A stretch of 64,000 nt of DNA from Zhengitettix transpicula (taxonomy: Eukaryota > Arthropoda > Insecta > Orthoptera > Tetrigidae), in assembly GCA_037074705.1 (NCBI GenBank), contig CM073591.1:136779032-136843031 (forward strand), written 5' to 3'. A program made the position numbers and the translations under genes. A model generated the notes under the pieces. The model was not told the origin of the DNA and did not search any database. It saw only the letters and a program-made list of their open reading frames with translations. Shown piece after piece: positions 22,916 through 34,123 of this stretch. The first letter of the stretch is position 1. Every line of letters starts with the position of its first letter.

Positions 22916-24452
22916 TCTTATAAATAAAAATGAGTGTATGTATGTTTGTATGTTTGTATATTTGTATATTTGTATGTTTGTATGTTTGTATATTTGTATG
23001 TTTGTATATTTGTATGTTCGTTATACAAATCTACACCGCTGGAGAAAATTTCACCAAATTTCGTACACGTGTTCTTTGCGACCAGGAAAACAACACTGTC
23101 GGGGTGAGACGCGTCTACCAACCCCAGAAGCGGGGGTGGACGGGGGTGGAAATATTTAAACATGCTAAAACAGTCGATATTTCAGGCGGATAAATATTTT
23201 TAGGGGTCACAGATATTAATAGTGTTTCTACCGACTGTTGGGGTGAGACGCGTCTACCACCCCCAGAAGCGGGTCGGGATTATCAGTAGAGCACTTTTAG
23301 GTGTTGGGTGGGGGAACGCTGCAATAAAATAACGCGAATACAACCGAGATTGGAGTCAAATCCAATGCTATGGATGTCATCCAGTTCAATTATAGCATCA
23401 AATTGGCCATTTAGCCCCAAGGGGCGGGAATGGATGGGATGGAAAATTTTTAACATGTTAAATCATCGATTTTAGCGTGGAATAAATAAATTCCGGGACC
23501 ATTGACGTAGATAGTATTTCTACCTATGTTGTTTGTAGGCATGATAGGGGTGGGGCTGGAGGGAATTTCCTTGAAAATAACGGGAAAACAACCGAGATTC
23601 GAGTCAAATCGAAGGTAATGGATGTTGCTGAATTTATTTATGACAATCTGGACAACGCGCGGGTATCGGCTGGGTTGGGATGAGTTGACCGGTTGTTTTT
23701 CGTCAATTAAATATATTTCGGGATGAATTATATTAATAAAATTTCCCTACATGTTCTCTGTGTATAATTTCAACCCCTTAGGGACTCGGAAGGGTGCACC
23801 CTTAAGGGTTGGCGTGGAAGTAGCATTAGATAAAAATAAACCAGAAACTATCATGATTGTCACTGAGTTTAATTATGACATTAAACTTGACCGTTTAAGT
23901 CCCCGAAGCGGGAGTGGTCGGGGGTGAAAAATTTCAAACATGTTAAATGGTCGATATTTGCGAAAATTATTTTCTGGGGTTAATTACTTTGAAAGTATTT
24001 ATACCGATGTTGTTCGTGTATAATTTAACCCCTGTGAGGGGAGCAAGCTTAGGGGTGGGGTGGAGGTACGTTAAATAAAATCCCGCAAAAACAACGGAGA
24101 TTCGAATCAATTCCGAGACTATGAATGTCGCTGAATCTAATTGTGACATTCTGGGTAACGCGACGGGTTTGGGAGGTGTTGGGCGGGGGAAACAATGTAA
24201 TCGGCCGATTTTTGCGTGGAATACATTCTTTTTCATTATCGCATATTTGTGGGGGTGGTCATCTTCTAACATGTAAAAACGGCCGATATATTTAGTCAAT
24301 GACTTCATCCCCCTTCGGCATGTGAGGTGAGCACATTTAGGGATAGGGTTCGAGGAGCTTTACATAAAAATAGCTCAAAAGTAATCAAAATTGGAGTTTT
24401 ATCTATGGTTATAGATAATTGACATCTCGGGCAACGCCGGGCACCCAGCTAG
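22916..24452 (+). mobile_element. Helitron-like element 4
   Basis: Starts TCTTATAAATAAAAATGAG, then (TGTTTGTA)n, one ~281 bp-type unit and a series of diverged units with AACCGAGATTGGAGTCAAAT-like blocks. It ends TCGGGCAACGCCGGGCACCC-AGCTAG followed by T. The 3' end matches the Helitron-like pair at 12792-14298. No protein is encoded. Confidence 0.65.
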
Positions 24453-25095
24453 TTGTATTATAAAGTCTTGATCTGTGTAATATATTTTATATAATTAGAC
24501 TTTTTAAATATTTATATTTACATATGAAAAGGTTCCAAAAAGCGACGATGTTGTTAATGTTTTAATTTTTTTTATTAAAATATATTTTATGACATATTCA
24601 GACAAAGTCAAATAAATATAAATATAAAAAGTTTTTGATGACATAGTAAAATATTATTTTTTCCTGAATAGCTTCCACATGAGGACTGAAACATGTCGCA
24701 ATTTAATAGTATGTTAATAAAATACTTTTTATTCAATTGGCTGTTTATTATAAAATTTAATTATACAGATCTAAAACTTTACATATTATAAAACATTTAT
24801 ATTATTTAAATATTTTATTCACTGCTGCAGGTATAATTTCTCAGTATGATGCAAGTCTTTGGATTTCCGCCTATGATTTTTATTAAAACTAACCGTCGGC
24901 TGTGATTTTAAAAATCTGCACTATATGTACGAATACTGTTTTTATTTTGCAAAATATAAATAAATTTAAAATATCCACTAGAACTATCTACTATTTACAG
25001 TATTACTCTTCCAATGTACCATGATTCAATACGAATTAATGTAATATTTCTTAGTTTATATTGTTTTATTAATTTCAATATGGATAAGTTTCTTT
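24453..25095. other. AT-rich intergenic DNA
   Basis: No gene is seen. GAGGACTGAAACATGTCGCA near 24681 resembles the loop motif of the fold-back MITEs in this window. Confidence 0.35.
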
Positions 25096-25105
25096 CCCTA
25101 CGACC

Positions 25106-25385
25106 TACGACCCCTCTCCCGCCATCGGAAGGGCGTGGGACAAGTACCAAATGCCCGACCTACCTATGGCAGGTTTTTCTAGGGTTCTCCCTGCATCACT
25201 TTTAGGCGAATTGTCGGGTAGGATCCTTAAACCACAGCCCGGGGGCTTTAGTTAACCCTTGGCTACCTTCCTCTACACTTCCGCATCCCCCCTTTCAAAT
25301 CCCTTTCCTATGCTATAAGAGGGGAATTGCTATTATGTGGATTACCCTTTACATAGCCTGTCTACACCTAAAAAACCAAAACAAA
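25106..25385 (+). repeat. SINE-like family R, copy 8 (subfamily B, 5'-truncated)
   Basis: Starts CTCTCCCGCCATCGGAAGGG and ends GCCTGTCTACACCTAAAAAA. Confidence 0.9.
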
Positions 25386-25639
25386 AAACAACTAATAAGT
25401 ACGATGATATGAAGTAGTTAGCGCAGGATAGAATATGGACAATCGTATGAATTGCCGTGTCTCATACCTGTAGGAATAATTATAATTATCAGCATTTCAC
25501 TTCCATTATTTCACTCAAATGTATGTGCATTAAATCAGAGATACTTAATTTCACTTATATTTTTTGTCTGCTGGATGGCTAAACAAAGATTTTCTAGTTA
25601 TTATTTCACAAGGGAAACGAGCCTATAGTTTCCACAAAG

Positions 25640-26150
25640 CCCATGATTTCTCTCATGTTTGTCCACTCAGTGTCCATTTCCTCGTTTACCATTTTCCACG
25701 GTTTCTGAGCTCCACCCGGCTTCTAGAGCGACCCAATTGACTTACTTAGCGGGATTAAATTTGTTTATGCAATTGGCCCCATTAATCTGTTTGCGGATAA
25801 TCACGGTAATAACTGTCCCCGATGCTGCTGCACGTACAGCTGTAAATGGACACGTGGCTGCCACTCGTCGTAACGGTCAAACAGCCCCCATGAGCGCGTG
25901 CAGCCGGGGATAACTCAATTGTGTGCAACGGGGCAGTCGTGAGGAACGCGAAACGCGGACACGTCTCCATAAAATTTACGAGCCACTCAATTTACGCGAA
26001 GTAATTGCTGCTGTGCCACGTTAAGAAGATTACTGAACCGTTAATCAAGCGTCTCTGGTCTACCGCACGTACTGCTGGGAATCGGTTCCTTCCTCGGTAG
26101 AATCACTAAACGAACTTTGCTAAGTGTAAAATGGGACAATCCAACGCTAT
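25640..26150. promoter_or_regulatory. GC-rich non-coding island, candidate regulatory element
   Basis: GC-rich block with an E-box CAGCTG at 25837-25842 and homeodomain-like ATTA/TAAT cores. It lies about 4.7 kb downstream of the bHLH stop. ORFs on both strands lack recognisable domains. Function as an enhancer is an inference from composition and position only. Confidence 0.25.
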
Positions 26151-26158
26151 CACTAGGG

Positions 26159-26700
26159 AAGCCTGCGAAAGGATTCTCTCGCAGGTAAACCTTCCCAGAG
26201 AGCTCTGGCGGGGGCTACCTTTGGGGATGCCTTCACAACTCTATTGTTTTTTGAACTAAGGTTTACACATGCCGAGGCACCTCGGTCTGTTTTGAGAGGT
26301 GTATGTTTCCGGGGTCGCAGACCTTGGGCATACGGTAAGAGTTGTCCGCTATTCCCATTGGAATAGCCGGCCAGCTGCCTCCTAAACTGGCCAAGGCATG
26401 GCGACGGGTAAGCTGCGACCCCACAGAAAACCTCTTTCCCGCCATCGGAAGGGTATGGGACAAATACCAAATGCCCGACCTACCTGATGCAGGTTTTTCT
26501 AGGGTTTGTCCTGCATTACTTTTAGGCGAATGCCGGGTAGGATTCTTAAACTATAGCCCGGGGACTATAGTTAACCCTTAGCTACCTTCCTCCACCCTTC
26601 CGCATCCCCCCTTTCAAATCCCTTTCCTATGCTATAAGAGGGGAGTTGCCACTATGTGGATTACCCTTGACATAGCCTGTCTACACCCAAAAAAAAAAAA
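26159..26700 (+). repeat. SINE-like family R, copy 9 (subfamily B, full length)
   Basis: Complete from CCTGCGAAAGGATTCTCTCG to GTCTACACCC plus an A-run. It is a good reference for the family, at about 540 bp. I see no pol III B box, no ORF and no terminal inverted repeat, so its class is open. Confidence 0.92.
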
Positions 26701-27630
26701 TCCAACGCAACAACAAATCGTGAAACAAAGACATTGTCGTGTTTGAAATGAGGAAGTTAAGGCCTTTGGCTGAGAACTTTTATATAAACTGAACAGCAAA
26801 ATCTAGTCTTTCAAAACACGAAAAGTTTTAAACTTTTAAGTGTGACCAAGTATGAAAAAGCGACATAAAATATTTTTAATTACCAAAAAACGGGAAGATA
26901 TTAAAATCTTTATGTACCGTGAAATACCAATTTGTTTAACACAATAATAATTTTAAGGTAAATTTTAATCAAAAGATTTAATTTAACGTCTGTTTCGAAT
27001 TAATAGAACAATTGATAACCTTATACAGACACGTTTTATTTTTTATTTCTATTTCTAAATATTTTAAATTTACAATGTGAAATATGTTTGACTTGGAATT
27101 TATAATTGAATATCTCACACGTACTTTAAATTAAATAATATCGATAAGAAATTATTCTCCTTTTTTTAATGTATGTGTTTTACCTGATGGAGTCCTCAAG
27201 TCTGGATGAAAATTTGTGTCTATTTTATATACTTCCTTTCATATTAAATGTAATTATTTAACTTAAAAATGTAATAAATTTCAATTATTATATTATTGGC
27301 TAATACATTTGTTTTGTAATGTTTATATGTCAGATAAATATTAATTTTAGAAAATATATTAGCTACGTTGGTGGGCAGCTATTTTAATGTTGTTATATCA
27401 TGGCACAAGTTTATTGAAATTGCGTTTTGAGTAACAAACATTGATTAAATTTTACTAAAACAATTGATGACCTTATAAGACACTTTTAATATTTTATTTA
27501 TATTCTGAGGACGTTTCGATACATTTTTTGTATCGTCTTCGCGTATTTTCCTCACTGACGTTTTAATGGGTGACTTTCTACTGTACCCCTCAATCTCCTT
27601 ATTTTTTAATTAATTTTCAAGCCCCAGTCC
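26701..27630. other. AT-rich intergenic DNA
   Basis: No gene is seen. A small inverted repeat, GAGGACGTTTCGATACATTT / TTTGTATCGTCTTCGCG, at about 27505-27545 resembles the fold-back MITE motif. Confidence 0.35.
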
Positions 27631-27635
27631 ACTTA

Positions 27636-28897
27636 CCACTGTGATCAAAAAGTAAGGTGAAATTGTCATTTAAAACACCCGGGTATTAGGAAGGCAGGTA
27701 ATTTTTTTTCCCTAGGTTAGTAGAACTGTCTATAATATTTTCCAAGCGTCTGTTTGTTAAAAGGTTTAATTATCTCCGAGTTACTCGTGTTTTTGTAAAC
27801 ACCCAAAAGTGAATTTTTCGATTTTTGCATTGGTCGATTTTGTTTTCGGAACGAATATTCTTGTGCGGACACATTTAGAATGTTGCGGAAGACCTTTGGT
27901 GATCAAACTATGCCACAAAAAAAGTTTATAAGTGGTACAACGAGTTCAAAGAGGGCCGAGAACGCGTTGAAGACGAACCGCGCTCTGGACGACCATCAAC
28001 GTTTACCGACGAGTGCCACGTCCAAAAAATCAAAGATTTGGTGTTTGAAAATCGTCGATGGACAATTAGAGATCTCGCTGATACTGTTGGAATATCATTT
28101 GGCTCAGCCCAAACCATTTTGAAGAATGTTTCGTGTCTCAAACGCGTCAAGACTCGATTGGTGAAAAAAAAACCGTCGCGTTGATGTGTGTGACACTTTG
28201 CTGTCTGACTATCAGGACCACTTAAAATGCATCATTACTGGAGACGAGACTTGGATTTACGCATACGACCCTGAAACCACCGACCAATCCAGCGAATATC
28301 GTGCAAAAGGTGAAGGAAGACCGAAAAGACCACGGTAAAGTCGATCGAATATCAAGGTCATGTTGACAGTTTTCTTTGATTATCTTGGTGTGGTGCACTA
28401 TGAATTCCTTCCGCCGGGCCAAACTGTCAACAAATAATATTATTTGAGCGTTATGCGTCGTTTGCGTGAAGCTATTCGTATGAAACGGCCGGAATTATGG
28501 GCGAACAACTCTTAGTTCATTCATCACGATAATGCACCATGTCATACTGCATTGGTTCTTCGCGACTTTTTTGCCAATATCTCGACTCATATCGTTCCGC
28601 AACAACCGTATTCGCCTGATTTGGCTCCGTGCGACTTCTGGCTATTCAGCAAACTTGAAAGGCCAATGCGGGGACGCCGTTTTGACACGATTGAGGAGAT
28701 AAAAACCGAATCGAAGAAGGTCTTGAAGGCTATACCGGAAAAGACTATTCCGTCTGTTTCGAGGACTGGAAAAAGCGTTGGAAAAAGTGCGTTTTATTGG
28801 ACGGGGATTACTTTGAAGGGGATGAAATTGATTTGGAAGAATAAACAAGTTATTTATATTTTATAAATAAATTCACCTTACTTTTTGTTCACAGTTG
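27636..28897 (+). mobile_element. Mariner element, copy 2 (defective)
   Basis: About 1.26 kb between TA dinucleotides (27634-27635 and 28898-28899). The termini are CCACTGTGATCAAAAAGTAA and, on the complement, CAACTGTGAACAAAAAGTAA. It is closely similar to copy 1 but has two deletions of some 20-30 bp (near 27843 and 28162), a 1-nt loss after the A-run near 27920 and other breaks. It shares with copy 1 the TAA after GRPKRPR. Confidence 0.93.
27830..28846 (+). pseudogene. Mariner transposase pseudogene, copy 2
   Basis: The original start is lost in a deletion. Readable parts are TGDETWIYAYDPETTDQSSE (first Asp) near 28240, and HHDNAPCHTALVLRDFF through YSPDLAPCDFWLF near 28525-28650. In the latter the second and third Asp are separated by 34 residues, as in mariner. 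Stops (TAA at 28336-28338; TAA near 28434) and frameshifts make it non-functional. Confidence 0.9.
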
Positions 28898-29061
28898 TAT
28901 GTTACAATTATAAGGAATTTTAAGTTGACAAAAATTTGCGGATTGCCCGCATGGTGATTTGAAGAAATCCTAATCAGGGACAAAACGTCGTGTTTAAAAT
29001 TTGTATACTACATTTTTTCTGACTAAAAGGATGATATTTTTATTTAAATATGATAACAGAT

Positions 29062-29310
29062 AACCGGCCTGCTGTGGTGCAGTGGCCATCATCATTGCTT
29101 CGTATCACGGAGATTCCGGGTTCGAATCCCGGGAAGGGGAATGGATGTTTGTGCTCGTCCTGGTCACGAAAACTGGTGTTAAGACTGAGGGAGAATCGAC
29201 ACTCCGACCACCTGTAACTCCTAAATACAGAATGTGTCATGTAAGATCACAGTATGGCAGTCTTCTCGGTAGAACAAGGTCCTTAATAGGTAGTCGAGCC
29301 AAGGAGTAGT
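29062..29310 (+). repeat. tRNA-derived SINE
   Basis: The pol III A box lies in TGGTGCAGTGG (about 29075-29085) and a perfect B box GGTTCGAATCC at about 29120-29130. A non-tRNA body with CTCGTCCTGGTCACGAAAAC follows, and the element ends in a (GTA)n run near 29305-29318. It is a clear tRNA-SINE; the ORFs across it are shadows. Confidence 0.85.
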
Positions 29311-29439
29311 AGTAGTATGAAGTCGGATAGTTATAATTGTTATGTTGACCAAGACATTTATACATTCTATTGATGAGTATGATTATGCGGTTGTCACGCT
29401 TTTGAAATCTGGATTTAATGAATAAAATACGGATTAGTA

Positions 29440-29505
29440 ACTAAAAATCTGTACTTGACTATGAATCGAACCCAGGACCTCAGCTAAATACGTAAGGGGA
29501 CGCTT
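29440..29505 (-). repeat. tRNA-like fragment
   Basis: On the minus strand GGTCCTGGGTTCGATTCATA contains a B-box match (GGTTCGATTC). No convincing A box or cloverleaf is visible, so it is more likely a SINE scrap than a tRNA gene. Confidence 0.4.
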
Positions 29506-30830
29506 AGAGCCGAGATTTGATTGAAAACCTTCTCGTGTTCTTGAGCAAAGGATTAACTAGTATTCTTACCAATTTACAATATCTTAAACATTTATAATGT
29601 ATTCAAAGTTTTATTTGATGCGTATACAGATAGCAAGTACACTGAATCAAAACAGCACTGCTGATTTACATTTGAACGAAGTAAATTACAATTCCTGCTC
29701 GACATTGTATAACTTTACAAAAAGATATCCACCAAATTTATTTCACAAACTACAAAAATAGATCTTAGTAGGCACTTTATAGAATTTTAAATATATATTT
29801 TAATATATCCTCAAACATATTTTAGAAAAACACGTGTCTTAAAATATTTGCATTCACATCTGGTTAAAACTGTCGACTAATACACAAAAAGGTATTTACA
29901 AAATATACACTTCTATATTACATTTACAACTCTCTTCGAGTTTTTATATAAACTAAAATTTGAGACCCTTAAAAATAAATTCAATAAAATTATAAATCAC
30001 AGACTAGTTAATTAGGAAAAAAAATCTTACTATAAATAGTTATATTGGTAACTTCTAGAATCGCAGATTGGTCTGCAATGCGAAATTGCTGAATACTGAT
30101 GATATTTAGAAAAACTATATTAATTTGAATACAAGAAAATCTTTTATCTTATAATATCGACTTAGTTCTCTTGTGTAAAAATATTCCTCTTTTAATGGTG
30201 AAGGATGTAAGTTGGTTACTAGATATGGAAAAAAATGTTTGAAACAAAATAAAAATTATTTTCCGATCAAAATTTATAAGAAAACAAAATAATTATTAAT
30301 TGCAAAGAAATGCAGAGAATGACGTGATAATTACATGTGTATGATTACGATAGACTTAAATTCACTTTATTCCCTCAGTTTGTATTGCGTAAAGGTGAAA
30401 GTAGTATGCACATAAGCTGTTACTGCCGTATGATGTGAGAAGATGTTTAACAACGCTTCAGCGTAACTGGTAATGAGTAGCTGCTGAAAATTTCTCTCCA
30501 AGTTTATATTAGAAGATCAAATTTTGTAACAGAGCAATTCAAAACTGAATTCATAAAGAATATTTTTTAAAATATTTATATTTTAAATATAAAATAAATG
30601 AAAAAGTTCTTGTTTATTGTCTATCTCTCAACAATTAATTCTGTAATGTGTGATACGATAAATATTTCTAATTTATAGAGAAAAATAGATCTTTCAGTTA
30701 CGGTAAATCGTTTTTGAGCAAATTTTTTATATAAAATAAATATAAATAGTATATTTCCTGAGTTCAATACACCATCTTTGGTAAAATAAAGCATAGAAAA
30801 ATGAAATTTCGAGTAGAAGTCCTCTTAACG
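29506..30830. other. AT-rich DNA downstream of the bHLH gene
   Basis: Contains the presumed 3' UTR at the right end and otherwise AT-rich sequence with no gene. Confidence 0.4.
30613..30618 (-). other. Candidate polyadenylation signal of the bHLH gene
   Basis: AATAAA on the minus strand, about 215 bp downstream of the stop codon. Another AATAAA lies at about 30366-30371. AT-rich sequence makes chance matches common, so this is only a candidate. Confidence 0.3.
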
Positions 30831-30832
30831 AC

Positions 30833-31366
30833 TTAGGAGTAGTGGAAGCCGAGTTCCATCTTCATGAATGGACAGAGCTGGGGGCTGCTGTAGGTTTCGG
30901 AGGAGGCGTCGCTGAAGCTGGAGCAGGTGTCGCTTAGGTGCGGGGGCGGAGGAGCACCCTGGTGCTGGAGCAGCTGCTGCTGCCTCCTCTGGTGTGCGAC
31001 GGCGCAACTGCCCCTGCTCGATGTGATCATGTTTCCACGTTCGCCGCCGATGCTCACCGTCACGTTGCCGACGTTGAGCGTCAGAGGCTCGTCCGCCGCG
31101 ACGCTGCCCGAGCTCCCGTTTCCGTCGCTCGATCCGGGAGACGAACCCAGCTCGTCCTGCTGCTGGTGAATCATGCTCACGGTCTGGCTCAGAGCCCATA
31201 TGTAGTTGTGCGCGAATCTCAGTGTCTCGATCTTGGTGAGCTTGGTGTCTTCAGGGAAGGTCGGCAGCACGCAGCGGAGTCTGTCGAGCGCCTCGTTCAA
31301 CAGGTGCATCCGATGTCTCTCCCTGTCGTTGGCCTTCATCCGACGGTGGCGCTTCAGCTTTATTAC
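30833..31366 (-). CDS. tap: Neurogenin/Tap-like bHLH transcription factor, coding exon 2
   Basis: Encodes residues 78-254. An acceptor (CTTTGTAG) precedes GTA ATA AAG. The bHLH domain spans about residues 84-140: the basic region includes [14 protein letters not shown], then helix 1, a loop with [18 protein letters not shown], and helix 2 with [19 protein letters not shown] and [19 protein letters not shown] are hallmarks of neurogenins and Drosophila Tap. Such proteins dimerise with Daughterless/E proteins, bind CANNTG E-boxes and drive neuronal fate. After the bHLH come a Ser/Gly-rich linker, a Gln-rich stretch with PPPPH, a Ser-rich segment, and the end [11 protein letters not shown]. The ORF is intact to TAA. 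The exon is GC-rich against an AT-rich background, which creates long false ORFs in other frames. Atonal or NeuroD-type membership is less likely, given the [23 protein letters not shown] signature. Confidence 0.95.
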   Translation of the reverse strand, partial: VIKLKRHRRMKANDRERHRMHLLNEALDRLRCVLPTFPEDTKLTKIETLRFAHNYIWALSQTVSMIHQQQDELGSSPGSSDGNGSSGSVAADEPLTLNVGNVTVSIGGERGNMITSSRGSCAVAHQRRQQQLLQHQGAPPPPHLSDTCSSFSDASSETYSSPQLCPFMKMELGFHYS

Positions 31367-31689
31367 CTACAAAGGTGACAAACCAAAATTATAAAATAGA
31401 AGTTTCTCGGAAAATAGACCAAAATAAAAATTTAAAAATTTACCTTCTTAAAAATTCTAACATACTACAAAAAAAAATTATTTTACAAAAAGCAAAATAA
31501 TTGATTACTCTGTAAAATATTTAGTTAGGTCTTCTCCGGACGCAAACAATTTATCCTAGTTTTACTAGTACGTCTAGTACGGTCTCAGAATCATATTCAA
31601 TGTGTTCAGTTCATTCATTATGTTTGGAATTAGACGCACGTACCATACACCGAATATGTATTATATGGATAAGTAATTCTTGGGCTTCT

Positions 31690-31925
31690 CCTTGGGTAAT
31701 TATGGGCTAAGGCCACGACGTTTCAATTACTTATTTCAATTACTCAATTAGCTGTTATCTGTATCAAGGGAATGCCGTCCTGTAATATCCAAGTCCATTA
31801 TATACTTTCCGGCTGGCGTTTGTCCTTGATAAAGATGACAGCGAACGTCGTTGAAATGTCGTGCTCTCAGACCATAATTGCCCGGGTCGAAGCCTAAAAA
31901 TTACTTATTCCCACACTCCAAAGAC
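31690..31925. mobile_element. Fold-back MITE in the bHLH intron
   Basis: GGGCTTCTCCTTGGGTAATT and ATGGGCTAAGGCCACGACG on the left are mirrored on the right by GTCGTGCTCTCAGACCATAA and TTGCCCGGGTCGAAGCCTAA. The inner motif GATGACAGCGAACGTCG resembles the loop of the MITE at 9550-9745. Confidence 0.6.
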
Positions 31926-33374
31926 TATATTATTGGGTGTCTAAAGCTGGCGGTAACGAGTTATAACGTCCCTGGGGTAACAAGCAGCTTAAAAGTTTTT
32001 TTCCTGCCTGGCCGGGTACAAAAAAAATTCAGGAAATGGCATATTCGAACCAATTAAATATTAAATTTAAGTAAAACAAAGAACGTGTATCACTGTGAAG
32101 CCTATAAGGCATAAACAGGGAAATCACGGTAATGTGGAGAAAAAATATCCGCAGACCCTTACAAAAATTAATAGAACATTTCGAGAGCAGAGAAACGGGT
32201 TGCCCAATATTGAAATATCGTGTTTTAATAGTGACATTTACCTCAACAAAATAGAGTCGAGAACGGCCTATTCGTAACTGTACTCAGTTCATTCAAATAA
32301 AATTAAAAGTTGAGAAACTACAGAACTTTTAAATCGGATAAAGAACTGAGTTTTGTCAAATGACAAGCGCAGTTGTGTCGCACTAGGCTCTTCTTCGCAC
32401 CTGACGAAAGGAACAAGGATCACAGAAACGCTGTGTGGTATTTATATTATCACTTTTTTGTCTGAATTAACTACCTTCCTTATTCATTATTCAATCTATA
32501 TTTATTTGGGGGTTCCATCGTTCTTACTGGACGAAAGACTTGAAAATGAATATGGCAGAACTGAGCTGAAGACGAATTACGCGTAAAGGAAAAGTGATTG
32601 ATAGCAAATACAGAAATTGAATAAATTAAATTTTTTACTATTTCTATAAAGCCCATATAAATTAATATTTATAATACTATAAAAATAATACTATAATACA
32701 AACGCGGCTGGTATACACCCACTTAACTGTCCCGAAGGATTAGCAAAACCTAATTACGCACCTAGTGGACATTTTATTTTATAATATTTGATTTATATAT
32801 CAATTCTGTGCACCGTTACAAGGGAAATGATACCAGAAATCTATAGTTTACTGAATTGGAGATCAACATATCAGCTATGTTTGGTGGAAAGTTACCACAT
32901 ATAGTCATTGTAAAAGCACGTAAATTTAAATATTCAACATTTTACTGAGCTTCTATTTTTGTCTATATAAAGTAAATTGTAAATTAAGTTTTTAATTAAA
33001 ATATAATACGAATGCAGTAGATGAATGCTGATTAGGTTTGTCTAACGTTGTAATGGTGTGTAGAAGAGATATATATTACATATTTTGAGAAAATATTTCA
33101 AATAAAAGGAAACGAACGTTGTTCGTCACAACTCTATTGTACTAGGTAAGTAATGAGGCTGCACGCCTCCTAATGTCATAGGCCAGGCGGATACCAACTA
33201 GCCCGGTCTACGACAGCCCAGCCGCACTCTCAAGTTCATTACAGCAGGGGTGATCAGAAAAGGTGACAAAGCCTGTAGTGAAACGAGTACATTTGATTTC
33301 ATAAAACCTATACAGCCACCCGATAATACACAGAGTAGTTTATTTTTAGGCATAGTCTCCACATCGGTTTATGC

Positions 33375-33703
33375 CAGGCGTGGCCAACTGTTTTTGCCCC
33401 TGGGCCAGTATAGGAAGAAATCCCCTTTTCACGGGCCGGACGAAATATTAAAATAAAAATATGTTAAATACAAAAATTATACATTTAAGTAAACACAGAT
33501 TTATTAAAGTTTACTCACAAATATAAGTTTACTAAATATTTCTCGGCAAGTTTTTTAAATTCCCATATTTTTCATTATGCAATTTCCTATAAAAATGCAT
33601 AAATTTTCTTTCTCTTCTCGATATTTCTCATCAGAGAATATTAAAAACTTTATCGCGGGCCGCATAAGCTCAAAATACACGGGCCGTTTATTGACCATGC
33701 CTG
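33375..33703. mobile_element. Short non-autonomous hAT-like element
   Basis: Terminal inverted repeats CAGGCGTGGCCAA (left) and CAGGCATGGTCAA (right, complement) fit the CAGG-N-TGG hAT terminus. The interior has CCCCTGGGCC, CACGGGCCGGACG and GGGCCGCATAAGC, common in such families. It is 329 bp and non-coding. An 8 bp target duplication is not evident, perhaps because the next element abuts it. Confidence 0.6.
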
Positions 33704-34123
33704 GTCGCTTCGTGGGATGAGTTTGAATATTGACTCATGCAAAAAATCCTGTCCTTGCGTGTTCAGCCAAGTTGTCGCGAAGTGTTTCACCTCCTAGTCT
33801 GAAGAGAATTGTCGGCCTCATAGGTCAATCTAGGAAAAAGTTGCTCGGAGCGATGTGCGGGTTGTAGGGAGCGTGGTCGATGATATCCCAACGTAACTGT
33901 TGCAGCAGCGTGGTGGTCTTCTGGGCTGCATGAGGTCGCGCGTTGTCGAGAAAGAAGAAGACGACCTTCGAGAGACTTTCACCTTTTTTACTTACTTGAA
34001 GGAGCACCTAGGACGAGGAGGTGACACACTGCGCGAGACAACGTGGCTGAATACGCATGGACAGTTTTTTACCGGGGTGGTGGGTGGGGTAAGGTAATAT
34101 TCAAACTTATCCCACGAAGCGAC
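33704..34123 (-). mobile_element. Palindromic mariner derivative (MITE-like)
   Basis: The outer 27 bp are inverted (GTCGCTTCGTGGGAT plus GAGTTTGAATATT / AAGTTTGAATATT). The inverted similarity extends to about 105 bp, including GTTCAGCCAAGTTGTC and GTGTTTCACCTCCT. The core encodes a minus-strand transposase scrap (33825-34007): LDNARPHAAQK to YNPHIAPSNFFLD, with 34 residues between the Asp and an Asn where the third catalytic Asp belongs. It lies in the bHLH intron. Confidence 0.75.

Noticed and set aside
22925..23030. CRISPR-like regular short repeats (TGTTTGTA units)
   Set aside because: Simple microsatellite leader of a Helitron-like element in a eukaryotic genome, with no spacers.
21163..23193. 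Series of similar 60-87 codon ORFs on both strands
   Set aside because: They recur with the 281 bp period of the Helitron-like minisatellite and are open on both strands.
29105..29135. Possible true tRNA gene from the perfect B box
   Set aside because: Spacing and flanks do not form a full cloverleaf, and a SINE body follows. It is better explained as a tRNA-derived SINE.
30825..31394. Alternative-frame ORFs over the bHLH exon (up to 146 codons)
   Set aside because: They are shadows of the GC-rich bHLH coding exon, whose frame carries the clear domain.
33120..33250. GC-richer stretch in the bHLH intron, possible extra exon
   Set aside because: Frames contain stops, no good splice sites in phase 0 were found, and the two-exon join is already complete.
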